NCBI GenBank assembly: GCA_964510345.1
Contig: CAZEBB010000014.1
Location: forward strand, 1-40,367
Direction of reading: 5' to 3'
Source of the DNA: JAAYQA01 sp964510345
Lineage (GTDB): Bacteria > Bacillota > Clostridia > Tissierellales > Peptoniphilaceae
Length of the DNA: 40,367 nucleotides
The notes below the pieces were generated by a model, which was not told the origin of the DNA, made no database searches, and saw only the letters and a program-made list of their open reading frames with translations. Both the position numbers and the translations under genes were made by a program. Each line of letters opens with the position of its first letter. The stretch's first letter is position 1. Shown in pieces: positions 33,476-40,367 of the stretch.

Positions 33476-34336
33476 ATGTATCGAGCAGAGGTGCTGATCG
33501 AAGCACTGCCATATATTACCGCCTTTCAGGGAAAGACCTTCGTCATCAAATACGGCGGAAGCGTCATGGAGAATGAAGAGCTCCGGCGGCACTTCGTGGA
33601 AGATGTCGCGCTACTGAAGATGGTGGGGATCAATATCGTCATCGTTCACGGGGGCGGCAAGAAGATCAACGAGACTTTGGAGAAGATGCAGGTTCCGGTT
33701 GAGTTCAAGCATGGCCTCCGCGTCACAAACGAAGAGACGGTGCGCATTGTGGAGATGGTACTGTCCGGATATGTGAATAAGCAGATTACCGGTGCGCTCT
33801 GCAATATCGGGGTGGACGCGATGGGCATCAGCGGTAAAGACGGTGGGCTGTTGACGGCGGCGAAGATGATGCCGCGCGTCGGCAACGAGAGTATCGACAT
33901 CGGTTATGTCGGCACGATCGCTTCTGTCAATTCGTATTTGCTGGAAGATGTAATCGACGCCGGGTATCTCCCCGTGATCAGCCCCGTGGCGGCCGACAAG
34001 TCCGGCCAGACCTACAATGTCAATGCGGACTATGCAGCCGGTGCGATCGCCGGAGCGCTCAATGCGGAAAAATTTATCCTACTGACGGATCAGAAGGGTT
34101 TATATACGGATATTAACGACGAATCCACTTTTGTTTCGGAGATTCGCGTGGATCAAGTGAAACGTTATATGGAAGAAGGCACGATCAACGGCGGCATGAT
34201 TCCCAAAATGGAATGCTGCATGCACGCGATAGAGGTCGGCACCAAAGAAGTCATTTTAGTGGACGGACGCACCCCGCACAGCCTGTTGTTGGAGATCTTC
34301 ACCACCCAGGGCAGCGGCACCATGATAAAAAGTTGA
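33476..34336 (+). CDS. argB: Acetylglutamate kinase
   Basis: A 286-residue ArgB, which phosphorylates N-acetylglutamate, the second step of arginine synthesis. Motifs: TFVIKYGGSVM at residues 20-30, VIVHGGGKKINETLEK near 57, and NVNADYAAGAIAGALNAEKFILLTD near 180. AGGAGGATTAC precedes the ATG. Arginine inhibition typically acts on this enzyme in organisms with the cyclic pathway, which fits the neighbouring argJ, but the residues deciding that were not checked. argJ follows after 8 nt. Confidence 0.95.
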   Translation: MYRAEVLIEALPYITAFQGKTFVIKYGGSVMENEELRRHFVEDVALLKMVGINIVIVHGGGKKINETLEKMQVPVEFKHGLRVTNEETVRIVEMVLSGYVNKQITGALCNIGVDAMGISGKDGGLLTAAKMMPRVGNESIDIGYVGTIASVNSYLLEDVIDAGYLPVISPVAADKSGQTYNVNADYAAGAIAGALNAEKFILLTDQKGLYTDINDESTFVSEIRVDQVKRYMEEGTINGGMIPKMECCMHAIEVGTKEVILVDGRTPHSLLLEIFTTQGSGTMIKS

Positions 34337-34344
34337 GGGAAACG

Positions 34345-35559
34345 ATGAAAATAATTGAAGGTAAGAATATTTCACATGTAAAGGGATATAAAGCGTCGGC
34401 TGTGAGTGCAGGGCTGCGCTATTCGAGAAAAGACATGGGCGTCGTGTACAGTGAGTACCCGGCGGTCGCCGCCGCCGTGTTCACGACCAATGTGGTGAAA
34501 GCGGCTCCCGTGCTCGTCGATATGGAACATATCCAAAACGCATCCACCCGCGCGATGGTGATGAACAGCGCCAATGCCAATGCGTGTACCGGAGAACAGG
34601 GCATTTTGGACGCGAAAGAGATGACAGCGCGCGTTGCACAAGGCACAGGCCTCCAACCGGAAGAAGTGCTCGTCTTCTCGACGGGCGTCATCGGCCAGTT
34701 GCTTCCGATGGAGAAAATCCTCGCAGGTGTCGACAACTGTGTCCAGACGCTCGCATCGGATTGGGCGGACGATGTGCAAAAAGCGATCATGACGACTGAC
34801 ACCGTGGAGAAAATCCGCTTTGTGGAGATCGAACTCGGCGGTAAGACCGTGTCGCTCTGCGGGATCGCGAAAGGGTCCGGTATGATCCATCCGAATATGG
34901 CGACCATGCTGTCGTATATTTTCACGGACTGTGCGATCACCAAAGAAATGCTGACAAAGATCCACAAATCCTGTATCGATGATACGTTTAATATGGTCAC
35001 CGTCGACGGCGATACCTCGACCAACGACACCGCCAGCATCATGGCGAACGGTGCCGCCGGAAACCCGATCATCCAAACGGAAAACGAAGACTACGCCACC
35101 TTTATGGACGCCGTGTATCAACTGAACGAATACCTCGCCAAGGCGATTGCCGCCGATGGCGAAGGGGCGACCAAACTGATCGAAGTCGCACTCACCGGTG
35201 CACCCAGCGTAGAAGTTGCGCGCACCTGTGCGAAGTCTGTGGTGGGCTCCAGTCTCGTGAAGTCGGCCGTGTACGGCTCCGACGCCAACTGGGGACGCAT
35301 TCTGTGTGCCATGGGCTACTCCGGCGTATCATTTGACCCGATGAAAGTCGACGTCTCGTTTGAAACGGAAACTGGACGCGTCGAGGTGTTCCAAAAAGGA
35401 GCTCCCGTTGCTTTTGATGAAGAACTCGCCAAGAAACTCCTACAAGCCGATAAAGTGCGTATCGTCATCGCGATGAACGACGGGGATGGTGCGGCCAAAG
35501 CGTGGGGCTGCGATCTGACCGAGCAATATGTGCAGATCAACGCCAGCTACCGCTCGTAG
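34345..35559 (+). CDS. argJ: Glutamate N-acetyltransferase / amino-acid acetyltransferase
   Basis: A 404-residue ArgJ, which moves the acetyl group from N-acetylornithine to glutamate, closing the cyclic arginine pathway; many also use acetyl-CoA. The self-cleavage site HPNMA-TMLSY is clear, with the nucleophilic T187 starting the beta chain. Other conserved stretches are FSTGVIGQLLP and TSVDGDTSTND-like VTVDGDTSTND. The ATG at 34345 has TGAGGGA upstream; the frame is open upstream into argB but that is not used. Confidence 0.95.
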   Translation: MKIIEGKNISHVKGYKASAVSAGLRYSRKDMGVVYSEYPAVAAAVFTTNVVKAAPVLVDMEHIQNASTRAMVMNSANANACTGEQGILDAKEMTARVAQGTGLQPEEVLVFSTGVIGQLLPMEKILAGVDNCVQTLASDWADDVQKAIMTTDTVEKIRFVEIELGGKTVSLCGIAKGSGMIHPNMATMLSYIFTDCAITKEMLTKIHKSCIDDTFNMVTVDGDTSTNDTASIMANGAAGNPIIQTENEDYATFMDAVYQLNEYLAKAIAADGEGATKLIEVALTGAPSVEVARTCAKSVVGSSLVKSAVYGSDANWGRILCAMGYSGVSFDPMKVDVSFETETGRVEVFQKGAPVAFDEELAKKLLQADKVRIVIAMNDGDGAAKAWGCDLTEQYVQINASYRS

Positions 35560-35571
35560 GCGGTGGGTACG

Positions 35572-36618
35572 ATGACCATTAAAGCCGGCGTACTCGGCGT
35601 TACCGGTTATGCGGGACAGCAACTGTTAGCGATCCTCTTGGCACACCCGGAGGTTGAGATCGCATTTTTGTCCTCCAGCTCTTATGTCGGCAAGCGGATG
35701 GATGAGGTTTACCCGGCGTTTACCCACGCGTGTGAAACCGTGCTGATCTCCACAGAAGAAGCGCTGGAGCGCTTGGCTGAAGCCGATGTTCTGTTTACCG
35801 CACTGCCCAACGGACTCGTGTTTGACATCGCCAAAGCCTGCAAAGCGGCCGGCGCGAAATTGGTCGATTTCTCGGCTGACTTCAGGCTGCGTGATACCGA
35901 TGTATACGAGTCGTGGTACAAGACCGCACATACCGCGCACGAGATTCAAAGAGAAGCCGTGTACGGTCTTCCCGAATTGTGGAGAGACGAGATCAAAGGG
36001 GCGAGCATCATCGCAAACCCCGGGTGCTACACCACCGCCAGCATTTTGGCGCTGGCTCCGCTACTGAAAGAGAAAGGCCTGATCGACCCGGCGCAGATTA
36101 TCATCGACGCGAAGTCGGGCATCACCGGAGCCGGAAGAAAAGCCGATGTCAGCTTGCTCTATACCGAAGCCGGCGAGTCGATCAAAGCGTACGGCATCGC
36201 CAATCATCGCCACACACCGGAGATCGAGCAGGAGTTGTCCAAAGTGGCGGGCGAGCCCATCATGCTGCAGTTTACCCCGCACCTGATGCCGATGAAACGC
36301 GGTATTTTAGCGACGATCTACGTCTCACTTCAAAAAGACACGACACAAGAAGACCTGTACGAGATCTATCGCGCCATGTACGGCGAAGAGCCGTTCGTGC
36401 GCATTCGTGAGGGCATGCTCGAGACGCGATTCGTGTGCCACACCAACTATGTGGACCTGTGCGTGCGCGTCGACCCGCGTACCCGTCGCGCGATCATCAC
36501 CTCGTCGATCGACAATCTGATGAAAGGCGCCGCCTCACAGGCCGTGCAAAACATGAATATCCTCTTTGGGCGAGACGAAACCGAAGGCATTCTCAACGGG
36601 AGAATTGTCGCCCCCTAA
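35572..36618 (+). CDS. argC: N-acetyl-gamma-glutamyl-phosphate reductase
   Basis: A 348-residue ArgC that reduces N-acetylglutamyl phosphate with NADPH. It has the Rossmann motif GVLGVTGYAGQQLL and the catalytic C152 in NPGCYTTASILAL. The histidine stretch HRHTPEIEQEL near residue 210 also matches. Two starts are possible; the ATG at 35572 gives the common length, whereas a GTG at 35563 adds three residues. Last gene of the cluster: argD, argF, argG and argH are not here. Confidence 0.95.
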   Translation: MTIKAGVLGVTGYAGQQLLAILLAHPEVEIAFLSSSSYVGKRMDEVYPAFTHACETVLISTEEALERLAEADVLFTALPNGLVFDIAKACKAAGAKLVDFSADFRLRDTDVYESWYKTAHTAHEIQREAVYGLPELWRDEIKGASIIANPGCYTTASILALAPLLKEKGLIDPAQIIIDAKSGITGAGRKADVSLLYTEAGESIKAYGIANHRHTPEIEQELSKVAGEPIMLQFTPHLMPMKRGILATIYVSLQKDTTQEDLYEIYRAMYGEEPFVRIREGMLETRFVCHTNYVDLCVRVDPRTRRAIITSSIDNLMKGAASQAVQNMNILFGRDETEGILNGRIVAP

Positions 36619-36622
36619 GATA

Positions 36623-36670
36623 AAAACGACTCGGCACAGGCTTTATCGGTGCGCAACGAGTCGTTTTTTA
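36623..36670 (+). terminator. Intrinsic terminator after argC
   Basis: AAAAACGACTCG and CGAGTCGTTTTT form a 12-bp inverted repeat with an inner GCAC/GTGC pairing, ending in T6. It starts 5 nt after the argC stop. Confidence 0.92.
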
Positions 36671-36684
36671 TTTGCGCTTCACTG

Positions 36685-36693
36685 TGATATACT
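36685..36693 (+). promoter_or_regulatory. Extended -10 promoter for the symporter gene
   Basis: TGATATACT is a good extended -10 (TGn-TATACT), 48 nt before the ATG. No strong -35 is seen, in keeping with extended -10 promoters. Confidence 0.6.
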
Positions 36694-36740
36694 TAAATCG
36701 ATCGTTGTACGATCACACTAAATTCATAAAGGAGGAAATT

Positions 36741-38144
36741 ATGGCAAGCATGATTGGAGCATTAAGCGGCATTTTGTATTATCCGGTATTGATTATCGTC
36801 TTAATCGCCGCAGGATTGTACTTTACCTTCCGCACGCGATTCTTACAGGCGCGAATGCTGAAGGAATCCATCGCCGTCGTTTCGGAAAAACCGGAACAGG
36901 AGGGGCAAGTTTCATCCTTCCAAGCGCTCATGGTATCGACCGCCTCGCGCGTTGGCACGGGGAATATCGTAGGGGTATCCACAGCCATTTGTCTGGGCGG
37001 CTACGGCGCGGTTTTTTGGATGTGGCTGATCGCCGTCGTCGGAGGGGCAACCGCATTTATCGAAAGTACATTGGCACAGATTTATAAGCGCAGAGATAGT
37101 GACGGAGGCAGTTACGGGGGACCCGCGTATTACATAGAAACCGCGCTGCACAGCCGCGCGATCGGGATCGCCTTCGCCGTCTTTTTGATTTTGACCTATG
37201 CCGGCGGATTCAATATGCTGGCGGCGTTTAACTTGCAATCGACCTTTGCCGTCTACGATTTTTACGATCCCAACACGAGCCCGTGGATCATCGGGGGCGT
37301 CTTAGCTGTCATTTGCGCATGGTGTGTCATGGGCGGCGGAAAGCGAATCGTCAAAGTCGCCAGCATGATCGTACCCTTTATGGGGATCATCTATGTCATT
37401 GTCGCGCTCATCATGATGATCGTCAACATCGGCAATCTCCCGGGGATCTTCGCGAAGATCTTCGAAGACGCCTTTAACTTCCGTGCGATCTTCAGCGGTG
37501 TGGCGGGTTCCAGCATGGTGTACGGGATTAAGCGCGGCTTGTATTCGAACGAAGCCGGTGTCGGTTCCGCACCGAATGCCGCGGCGGCTGCGAATGTCAG
37601 CCACCCGGTGAAACAAGGCTTGGTGCAAATGTTGTCCGTCTTCTTAGACACGCTGCTGATCTGCTCCGCGACGGCTTTCATGAGCCTGAGCTCTGGGATC
37701 GAGCCGTTGGCTGAATACGCCGGAGCACAGTATGTGCAAATGTCACTTTCAACATTATTTGGCAGCTTTGGCCCCATCTTCATCACAGCCGCGATGGTGC
37801 TGTTTGCATTTACGACACTCATCGGAAACCTGTATTATGTCGACAACTGCTTGGCGTTTATCAACAAGAAAATGCCCGGCAAGACCTTTATGACCGCATT
37901 TCGCCTCGTGTGTGCCGTGATCATCTTCATCGGTGCGGGCCTCAGCATGGGCTTGGCATGGGATATCGCCGATGTCCTGATGGCGTTTATGTGCCTGATC
38001 AACATCCCGGCCTGCATTATGTTGGGACGCGTTGCGATCGACGCATTGAAAGACTACGAGCGTCAGAAGAGCGAAGGCAAGAACCCCGTTTTCAAGGGTG
38101 CGAGCATCGGACTCGACGAAGCACAACTGGATTTTTGGAAGTAG
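36741..38144 (+). CDS. Alanine/glycine:cation symporter (AGCS family)
   Basis: A 467-residue membrane protein with about ten or more helices. The AGCS signatures are TFRTRFLQARMLKESI near the N-terminus, SSFQALMVSTASRVGTGNIVGV near residues 55-76, and GGSYGGPAYYIE. Such carriers import alanine or glycine with sodium or protons (AlsT/DagA-like). The ATG at 36741 has AAAGGAGG 7 nt upstream. Single gene; the candidate structured RNA begins 10 nt after its stop. C-terminal part (LALKDYERQKSEGKNPVF-like) is cytoplasmic and typical. Confidence 0.93.
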   Translation: MASMIGALSGILYYPVLIIVLIAAGLYFTFRTRFLQARMLKESIAVVSEKPEQEGQVSSFQALMVSTASRVGTGNIVGVSTAICLGGYGAVFWMWLIAVVGGATAFIESTLAQIYKRRDSDGGSYGGPAYYIETALHSRAIGIAFAVFLILTYAGGFNMLAAFNLQSTFAVYDFYDPNTSPWIIGGVLAVICAWCVMGGGKRIVKVASMIVPFMGIIYVIVALIMMIVNIGNLPGIFAKIFEDAFNFRAIFSGVAGSSMVYGIKRGLYSNEAGVGSAPNAAAAANVSHPVKQGLVQMLSVFLDTLLICSATAFMSLSSGIEPLAEYAGAQYVQMSLSTLFGSFGPIFITAAMVLFAFTTLIGNLYYVDNCLAFINKKMPGKTFMTAFRLVCAVIIFIGAGLSMGLAWDIADVLMAFMCLINIPACIMLGRVAIDALKDYERQKSEGKNPVFKGASIGLDEAQLDFWK

Positions 38145-38154
38145 ATCAATATTG

Positions 38155-38177
38155 ACGCCGGGTGAAAGCCCCGGTGT
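38155..38177 (+). repeat. GC-rich hairpin, copy 1
   Basis: ACGCCGGG and CCCGGTGT flank a TGAAAG(C) loop. About 21 of its bases match the terminator hairpin at 38364-38387, but there are only three T residues after it. The two copies are in the same orientation, 209 nt apart. Confidence 0.8.
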
Positions 38178-38363
38178 TTAATGAATTAAGACATCGCTAT
38201 GAACTTGAGCATACGATGATGTAAGTTGCGAAGAAAGGGGATGTCCATTAGTGCGCCTCTGAGACGAGTCCCTACAACTAAAAAGAACAGTTAAAGGGAC
38301 GAAGTCGAAGCTGAAGCACGTTGGACTCCCCTGATGTAGCAACGCTTAAATGAGACGAGTCTC

Positions 38364-38394
38364 ACGCCGGGGTGAAAGCCCCGGCGTTTTTTTT
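38364..38394 (+). terminator. Strong intrinsic terminator (hairpin copy 2)
   Basis: ACGCCGGGG (38364-38372), loop TGAAAG, CCCCGGCGT (38379-38387), then a run of eight T. Ends the candidate RNA or the symporter transcript. Confidence 0.92.
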
Positions 38395-38431
38395 GTGACT
38401 TAAGTCATATTTCTTTTGTGACTCCGGGCAA

Positions 38432-38460
38432 TTGGACCGAAGCTTCGCGCCCGATATACT
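38432..38460 (+). promoter_or_regulatory. Promoter of the ABC exporter with embedded palindrome
   Basis: TTGGAC (38432-38437) and TATACT (38455-38460), spacer 17 nt. The spacer opens with CGAAGCTTCG (38438-38447), a perfect 10-bp palindrome next to the -35, a place where a repressor or activator could bind. The rest of the gap (38395-38488) holds only the ribosome binding site. Confidence 0.7.
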
Positions 38461-38488
38461 AAGACCATAAGCAAGAGAGGAGAGAAGA

Positions 38489-39427
38489 ATGATGGAAGGC
38501 ATTGCAATTAAAGATATCACAAAAAAATATGGCGACAAGACGGTCGTCAATCACATTTCATTTCATATCCCGAAGGGTGAGATATTCGGACTCATCGGAC
38601 CGAACGGCGCCGGCAAGTCGACGCTGATCAAGATCATGACGGGGCTCACCAAACAAAACCACGGCGAAGTCGAGATCGACGGCATGACCTTCGCCACCAA
38701 CGCGATGGCGATCAAAAGAAAACTGGGTGTCGTTCCACAGGAGCTCGCGCTGTTGGAAGTCATCTCCGGTCGAGATAATTTGGAATACTTTGGTAGAATG
38801 TATGGCCTTACAGGGAAGACGCTCAAAACGAAAATCGACCAGGTGCTGGAGCTCACAGGACTCACCGATCACCAGAAGAAAAAGGTGAAGACGTACTCCG
38901 GCGGGATGAAGAGAAGGATCAACCTCGCTGCCGCCATTATGCACGACCCCGAGTACCTGATCTTAGATGAACCGACGGTCGGGGTGGACCCGCAGTCGCG
39001 CAATCACATCTTCGATTATGTGAAAGAGATGAATAAAAAGGGCACGACGGTCCTGTACACGTCGCACTATATGGAAGAGGTCGAGTCGCTGTGCAAAACG
39101 ATCTTCATCATGGATGAGGGCAAAGAAGTCGCCTACGGCACACAGGACGACCTCAGGAGGATTCTGGGAGACAGCACGACGGTGCGCATCGATACCGACA
39201 GCAGCCCCGCAGCCCTGGTGCCCTATGTGGAGAAGATCTCCGGCGTGACGTCCGCGCAGGTGAAGCAGGAGGGCGTCGAGCTCCTCGTCACAAAGAACGA
39301 GTTTCAGCTCAGCCAACTCATTCATAAAGTGGAAGAGAGCGGGCACCTCATCATGAACATTCAGATTCAGGAGCCAAGTCTGGAAGAGGTCTTCTTGACA
39401 CTGACCGGCAAAAACCTCAGAGATTAG
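38489..39427 (+). CDS. ABC transporter ATPase (DrrA/CcmA-like exporter)
   Basis: A 312-residue ABC ATPase of the exporter kind: Walker A GPNGAGKST near residues 38-46, Q-loop VVPQELALLE, signature TYSGGMKRR near 132-140, Walker B LILDEPTVGVDPQSR near 155, and switch histidine TSHYMEEVE. The C-terminal ~90 residues form the extra domain typical of DrrA-type ATPases (LVTKNEFQLSQLIHKVEES, then EPSLEEVFLTLTGK). Two ATGs in a row follow AGAGGAGAG; the first is taken. The permease gene follows after 9 nt. Confidence 0.92.
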   Translation: MMEGIAIKDITKKYGDKTVVNHISFHIPKGEIFGLIGPNGAGKSTLIKIMTGLTKQNHGEVEIDGMTFATNAMAIKRKLGVVPQELALLEVISGRDNLEYFGRMYGLTGKTLKTKIDQVLELTGLTDHQKKKVKTYSGGMKRRINLAAAIMHDPEYLILDEPTVGVDPQSRNHIFDYVKEMNKKGTTVLYTSHYMEEVESLCKTIFIMDEGKEVAYGTQDDLRRILGDSTTVRIDTDSSPAALVPYVEKISGVTSAQVKQEGVELLVTKNEFQLSQLIHKVEESGHLIMNIQIQEPSLEEVFLTLTGKNLRD

Positions 39428-39436
39428 GAGTAAGCC

Positions 39437-40367
39437 ATGATATACGCATCCATCAAACTGACACTAAAGTCTCTCATCAAAGAGCCGACGAGCATTATGA
39501 TGTATCTTCTGTTTCCGATCGGACTGGTGCTCATTATGTCGCTGATGCAGTCCGATCTGTATGCCCACGAAGTAAAAAATCTGGACATCCCCGTCGCCAT
39601 CGTCGACGAAGACAAGACCCGGATGTCCGAAACCGTGGTGTACGCGTTGCAGTCCGAATCGCTGCACGGGGTGCTCCAATTGGATGATAACCCTGACTTC
39701 ACCATCACCATCCCGAAGGGTTATCAAAAGGCTATCCAGGACGCGACGCCACTTGACATGAAGATCACCGGGATCGCCGACGCCTCCAGTTACGAAGGTG
39801 AGGTCATCAAGAGCGTCATAAGCGCATTCAATCTGCAATTGCAAAACCATGAGCTCGTGAACGCCGCGATGGCGGACCGTTCGCTGACGCAAGAAGAGAT
39901 GCTCGCCCTGCAAAGCGCGCTGGCAGAGTCCCAAGCCAGCCCCAGTGTGACCCAAGAAAAGTTCACACCTAAAGTCAGCTTAACCGCGAAAGAAACGTAC
40001 AGCACGACCTACCTGCAGATGGTCTTTCTCGTGTTCATTACCAGTTATGCGGTATCCAACAAACAACTGGCGGAAACGACCGACCTCGGTGCACGCATCC
40101 GCTCGATGCCGCAAAGTGATTTCATCATTCAAATGGGAGACTTTATCTCCGGCTTTCTCACGGTCTCTCTATTGGCGGGTCTTTACATCTTTCTGATGCG
40201 CGTGCTCGGCTGGGGATTTCCCGGCGCCATCTTGCCGTATGTGGTTTCCGTCCTACTCGCGTCGCTCTTCGTCTCCGGTGTCGCCATGTTGTTTAGCACG
40301 ATTTGTCCGCCAAAGGTGACGACACTCGCCACCACCGGTCTCATGATGTTTATGATGTGGTTTGGCG
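39437..40367 (+). CDS. ABC-2 type permease, partial at window end
   Basis: Starts with ATG at 39437 (TTAGGAGTAAGCC upstream) and stays open to the end of the window, about 310 residues. Layout: one membrane helix near residues 15-35 (SIMMYLLFPIGLVLIMSL), a large extracellular region of about 160 residues (LDIPVAIVDEDKTRMSETVV, IPKGYQKAIQDATPLDM), then a group of membrane helices from about residue 195 onward. This is the usual ABC-2/YhgE-like permease plan with the ATPase encoded upstream. Substrate unknown: antibiotics, lipids or peptides are all possible. The 3' end is cut by the window. Confidence 0.9.
   Translation, partial: MIYASIKLTLKSLIKEPTSIMMYLLFPIGLVLIMSLMQSDLYAHEVKNLDIPVAIVDEDKTRMSETVVYALQSESLHGVLQLDDNPDFTITIPKGYQKAIQDATPLDMKITGIADASSYEGEVIKSVISAFNLQLQNHELVNAAMADRSLTQEEMLALQSALAESQASPSVTQEKFTPKVSLTAKETYSTTYLQMVFLVFITSYAVSNKQLAETTDLGARIRSMPQSDFIIQMGDFISGFLTVSLLAGLYIFLMRVLGWGFPGAILPYVVSVLLASLFVSGVAMLFSTICPPKVTTLATTGLMMFMMWFG

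Larger units (their letters stand above)
38155..38394 (+). ncRNA. Candidate structured non-coding RNA
   Basis: No protein reading frame fits these 240 bases, but base-pairing is dense. First hairpin 38155-38177. Second: CATCG-c-TATG (38192-38201) with CATA-CGATG (38210-38218). Then a long nested arm: TAAGTTGC (38222-38229) with GCAA-cg-CTTA (38339-38348); AGGGGA-tg-TCC (38236-38246) with GGA-c-TCCCCT (38323-38332); GTGC (38251-38254) with GCAC (38316-38319); GTCCCT (38268-38273) with AGGGAC (38295-38300); AACT (38276-38279) with AGTT (38289-38292). Then TGAGA/TCTCA (38351-38364) and the terminator. I do not recognise the family. It could be a 3' UTR RNA of the symporter gene, an independent small RNA, or the trace of a mobile element. 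A TTGACG (38152) with TTTAAT (38177) at 19-nt spacing is a poor promoter candidate. Confidence 0.55.

Noticed and set aside
34372..35121. Minus-strand frame of 249 codons opposite argJ
   Set aside because: Histidine- and arginine-rich antisense translation without ribosome binding site; argJ is intact on the plus strand.
38251..38270. GTGCGCC sequence resembling the 5' end of a group II intron
   Set aside because: No domain V-like hairpin, no reverse transcriptase and far too short. The bases are better explained by the nested helices.
38155..38394. IS200/IS605-type end or omega-like RNA
   Set aside because: No tnpA or tnpB remains on either side. Hairpins at both ends alone are not enough, though a small non-autonomous element is not fully excluded.

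Overview
The window reads as part of a Bacillota (Firmicutes) chromosome, probably from a Clostridia/Tissierellia-type anaerobe with roughly balanced GC. Evidence: strong AGGAGG ribosome binding sites, sigma-A promoters with 17-nt spacers, the Firmicutes order of the S10-spc-alpha ribosomal cluster running into ecfA1-ecfA2-ecfT-truA, a zinc-type S14 protein, a KOW-domain gene beside infA, and a sortase-type surface protein. A Peptoniphilaceae-like genus is possible, but that is a guess.

Layout. 1-68 is the 3' end of tuf, followed by its terminator. 287-8215 is an accessory block where tuf would often run almost directly into rpsJ: a small membrane protein (minus strand), a glutaredoxin-like protein, a DegV fatty-acid-binding protein, and a 2038-residue cell-wall adhesin (lectin-like, Ig-like, calcium-binding, von Willebrand A and CnaB/SpaA-like domains, YPGTG anchor). 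8285-23122 is the main ribosomal cluster: a consensus promoter, a ~200-nt structured leader with an attenuator-like hairpin, then rpsJ to rplQ with secY, adk, a KOW protein, infA and rpoA. The usual map gene is absent between adk and infA. 23202-26428 carries the ECF vitamin-transporter energising module and truA.

26425-32339 lies between truA and rplM, which are neighbours in many Firmicutes. It holds an ATP-NAD kinase-like gene, an SDR-type epimerase, a minus-strand GNAT acetyltransferase, and a compact five-gene membrane cassette (29483-32339). That cassette has a 70-aa membrane protein, two tandem paralogous ~120-aa membrane proteins of no family I recognise, a Cache sensor with no cytoplasmic output domain, and an MFS transporter. 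It is the best protein-level candidate for an undescribed system.

32356-33320 is the rplM-rpsI operon with promoter, leader and terminator. 33366-36670 is argB-argJ-argC, part of the cyclic arginine pathway. 36741-38144 is an alanine/glycine:cation symporter. 38145-38488 contains no gene, but 38155-38394 shows dense nested base-pairing framed by two near-identical GC-rich hairpins, the second a strong terminator. It is a candidate structured non-coding RNA. The window ends in a two-gene ABC exporter with its own promoter and an embedded palindrome; the permease runs off the end.

All assignments come from reading the sequence and recalling family features. No database search was run.
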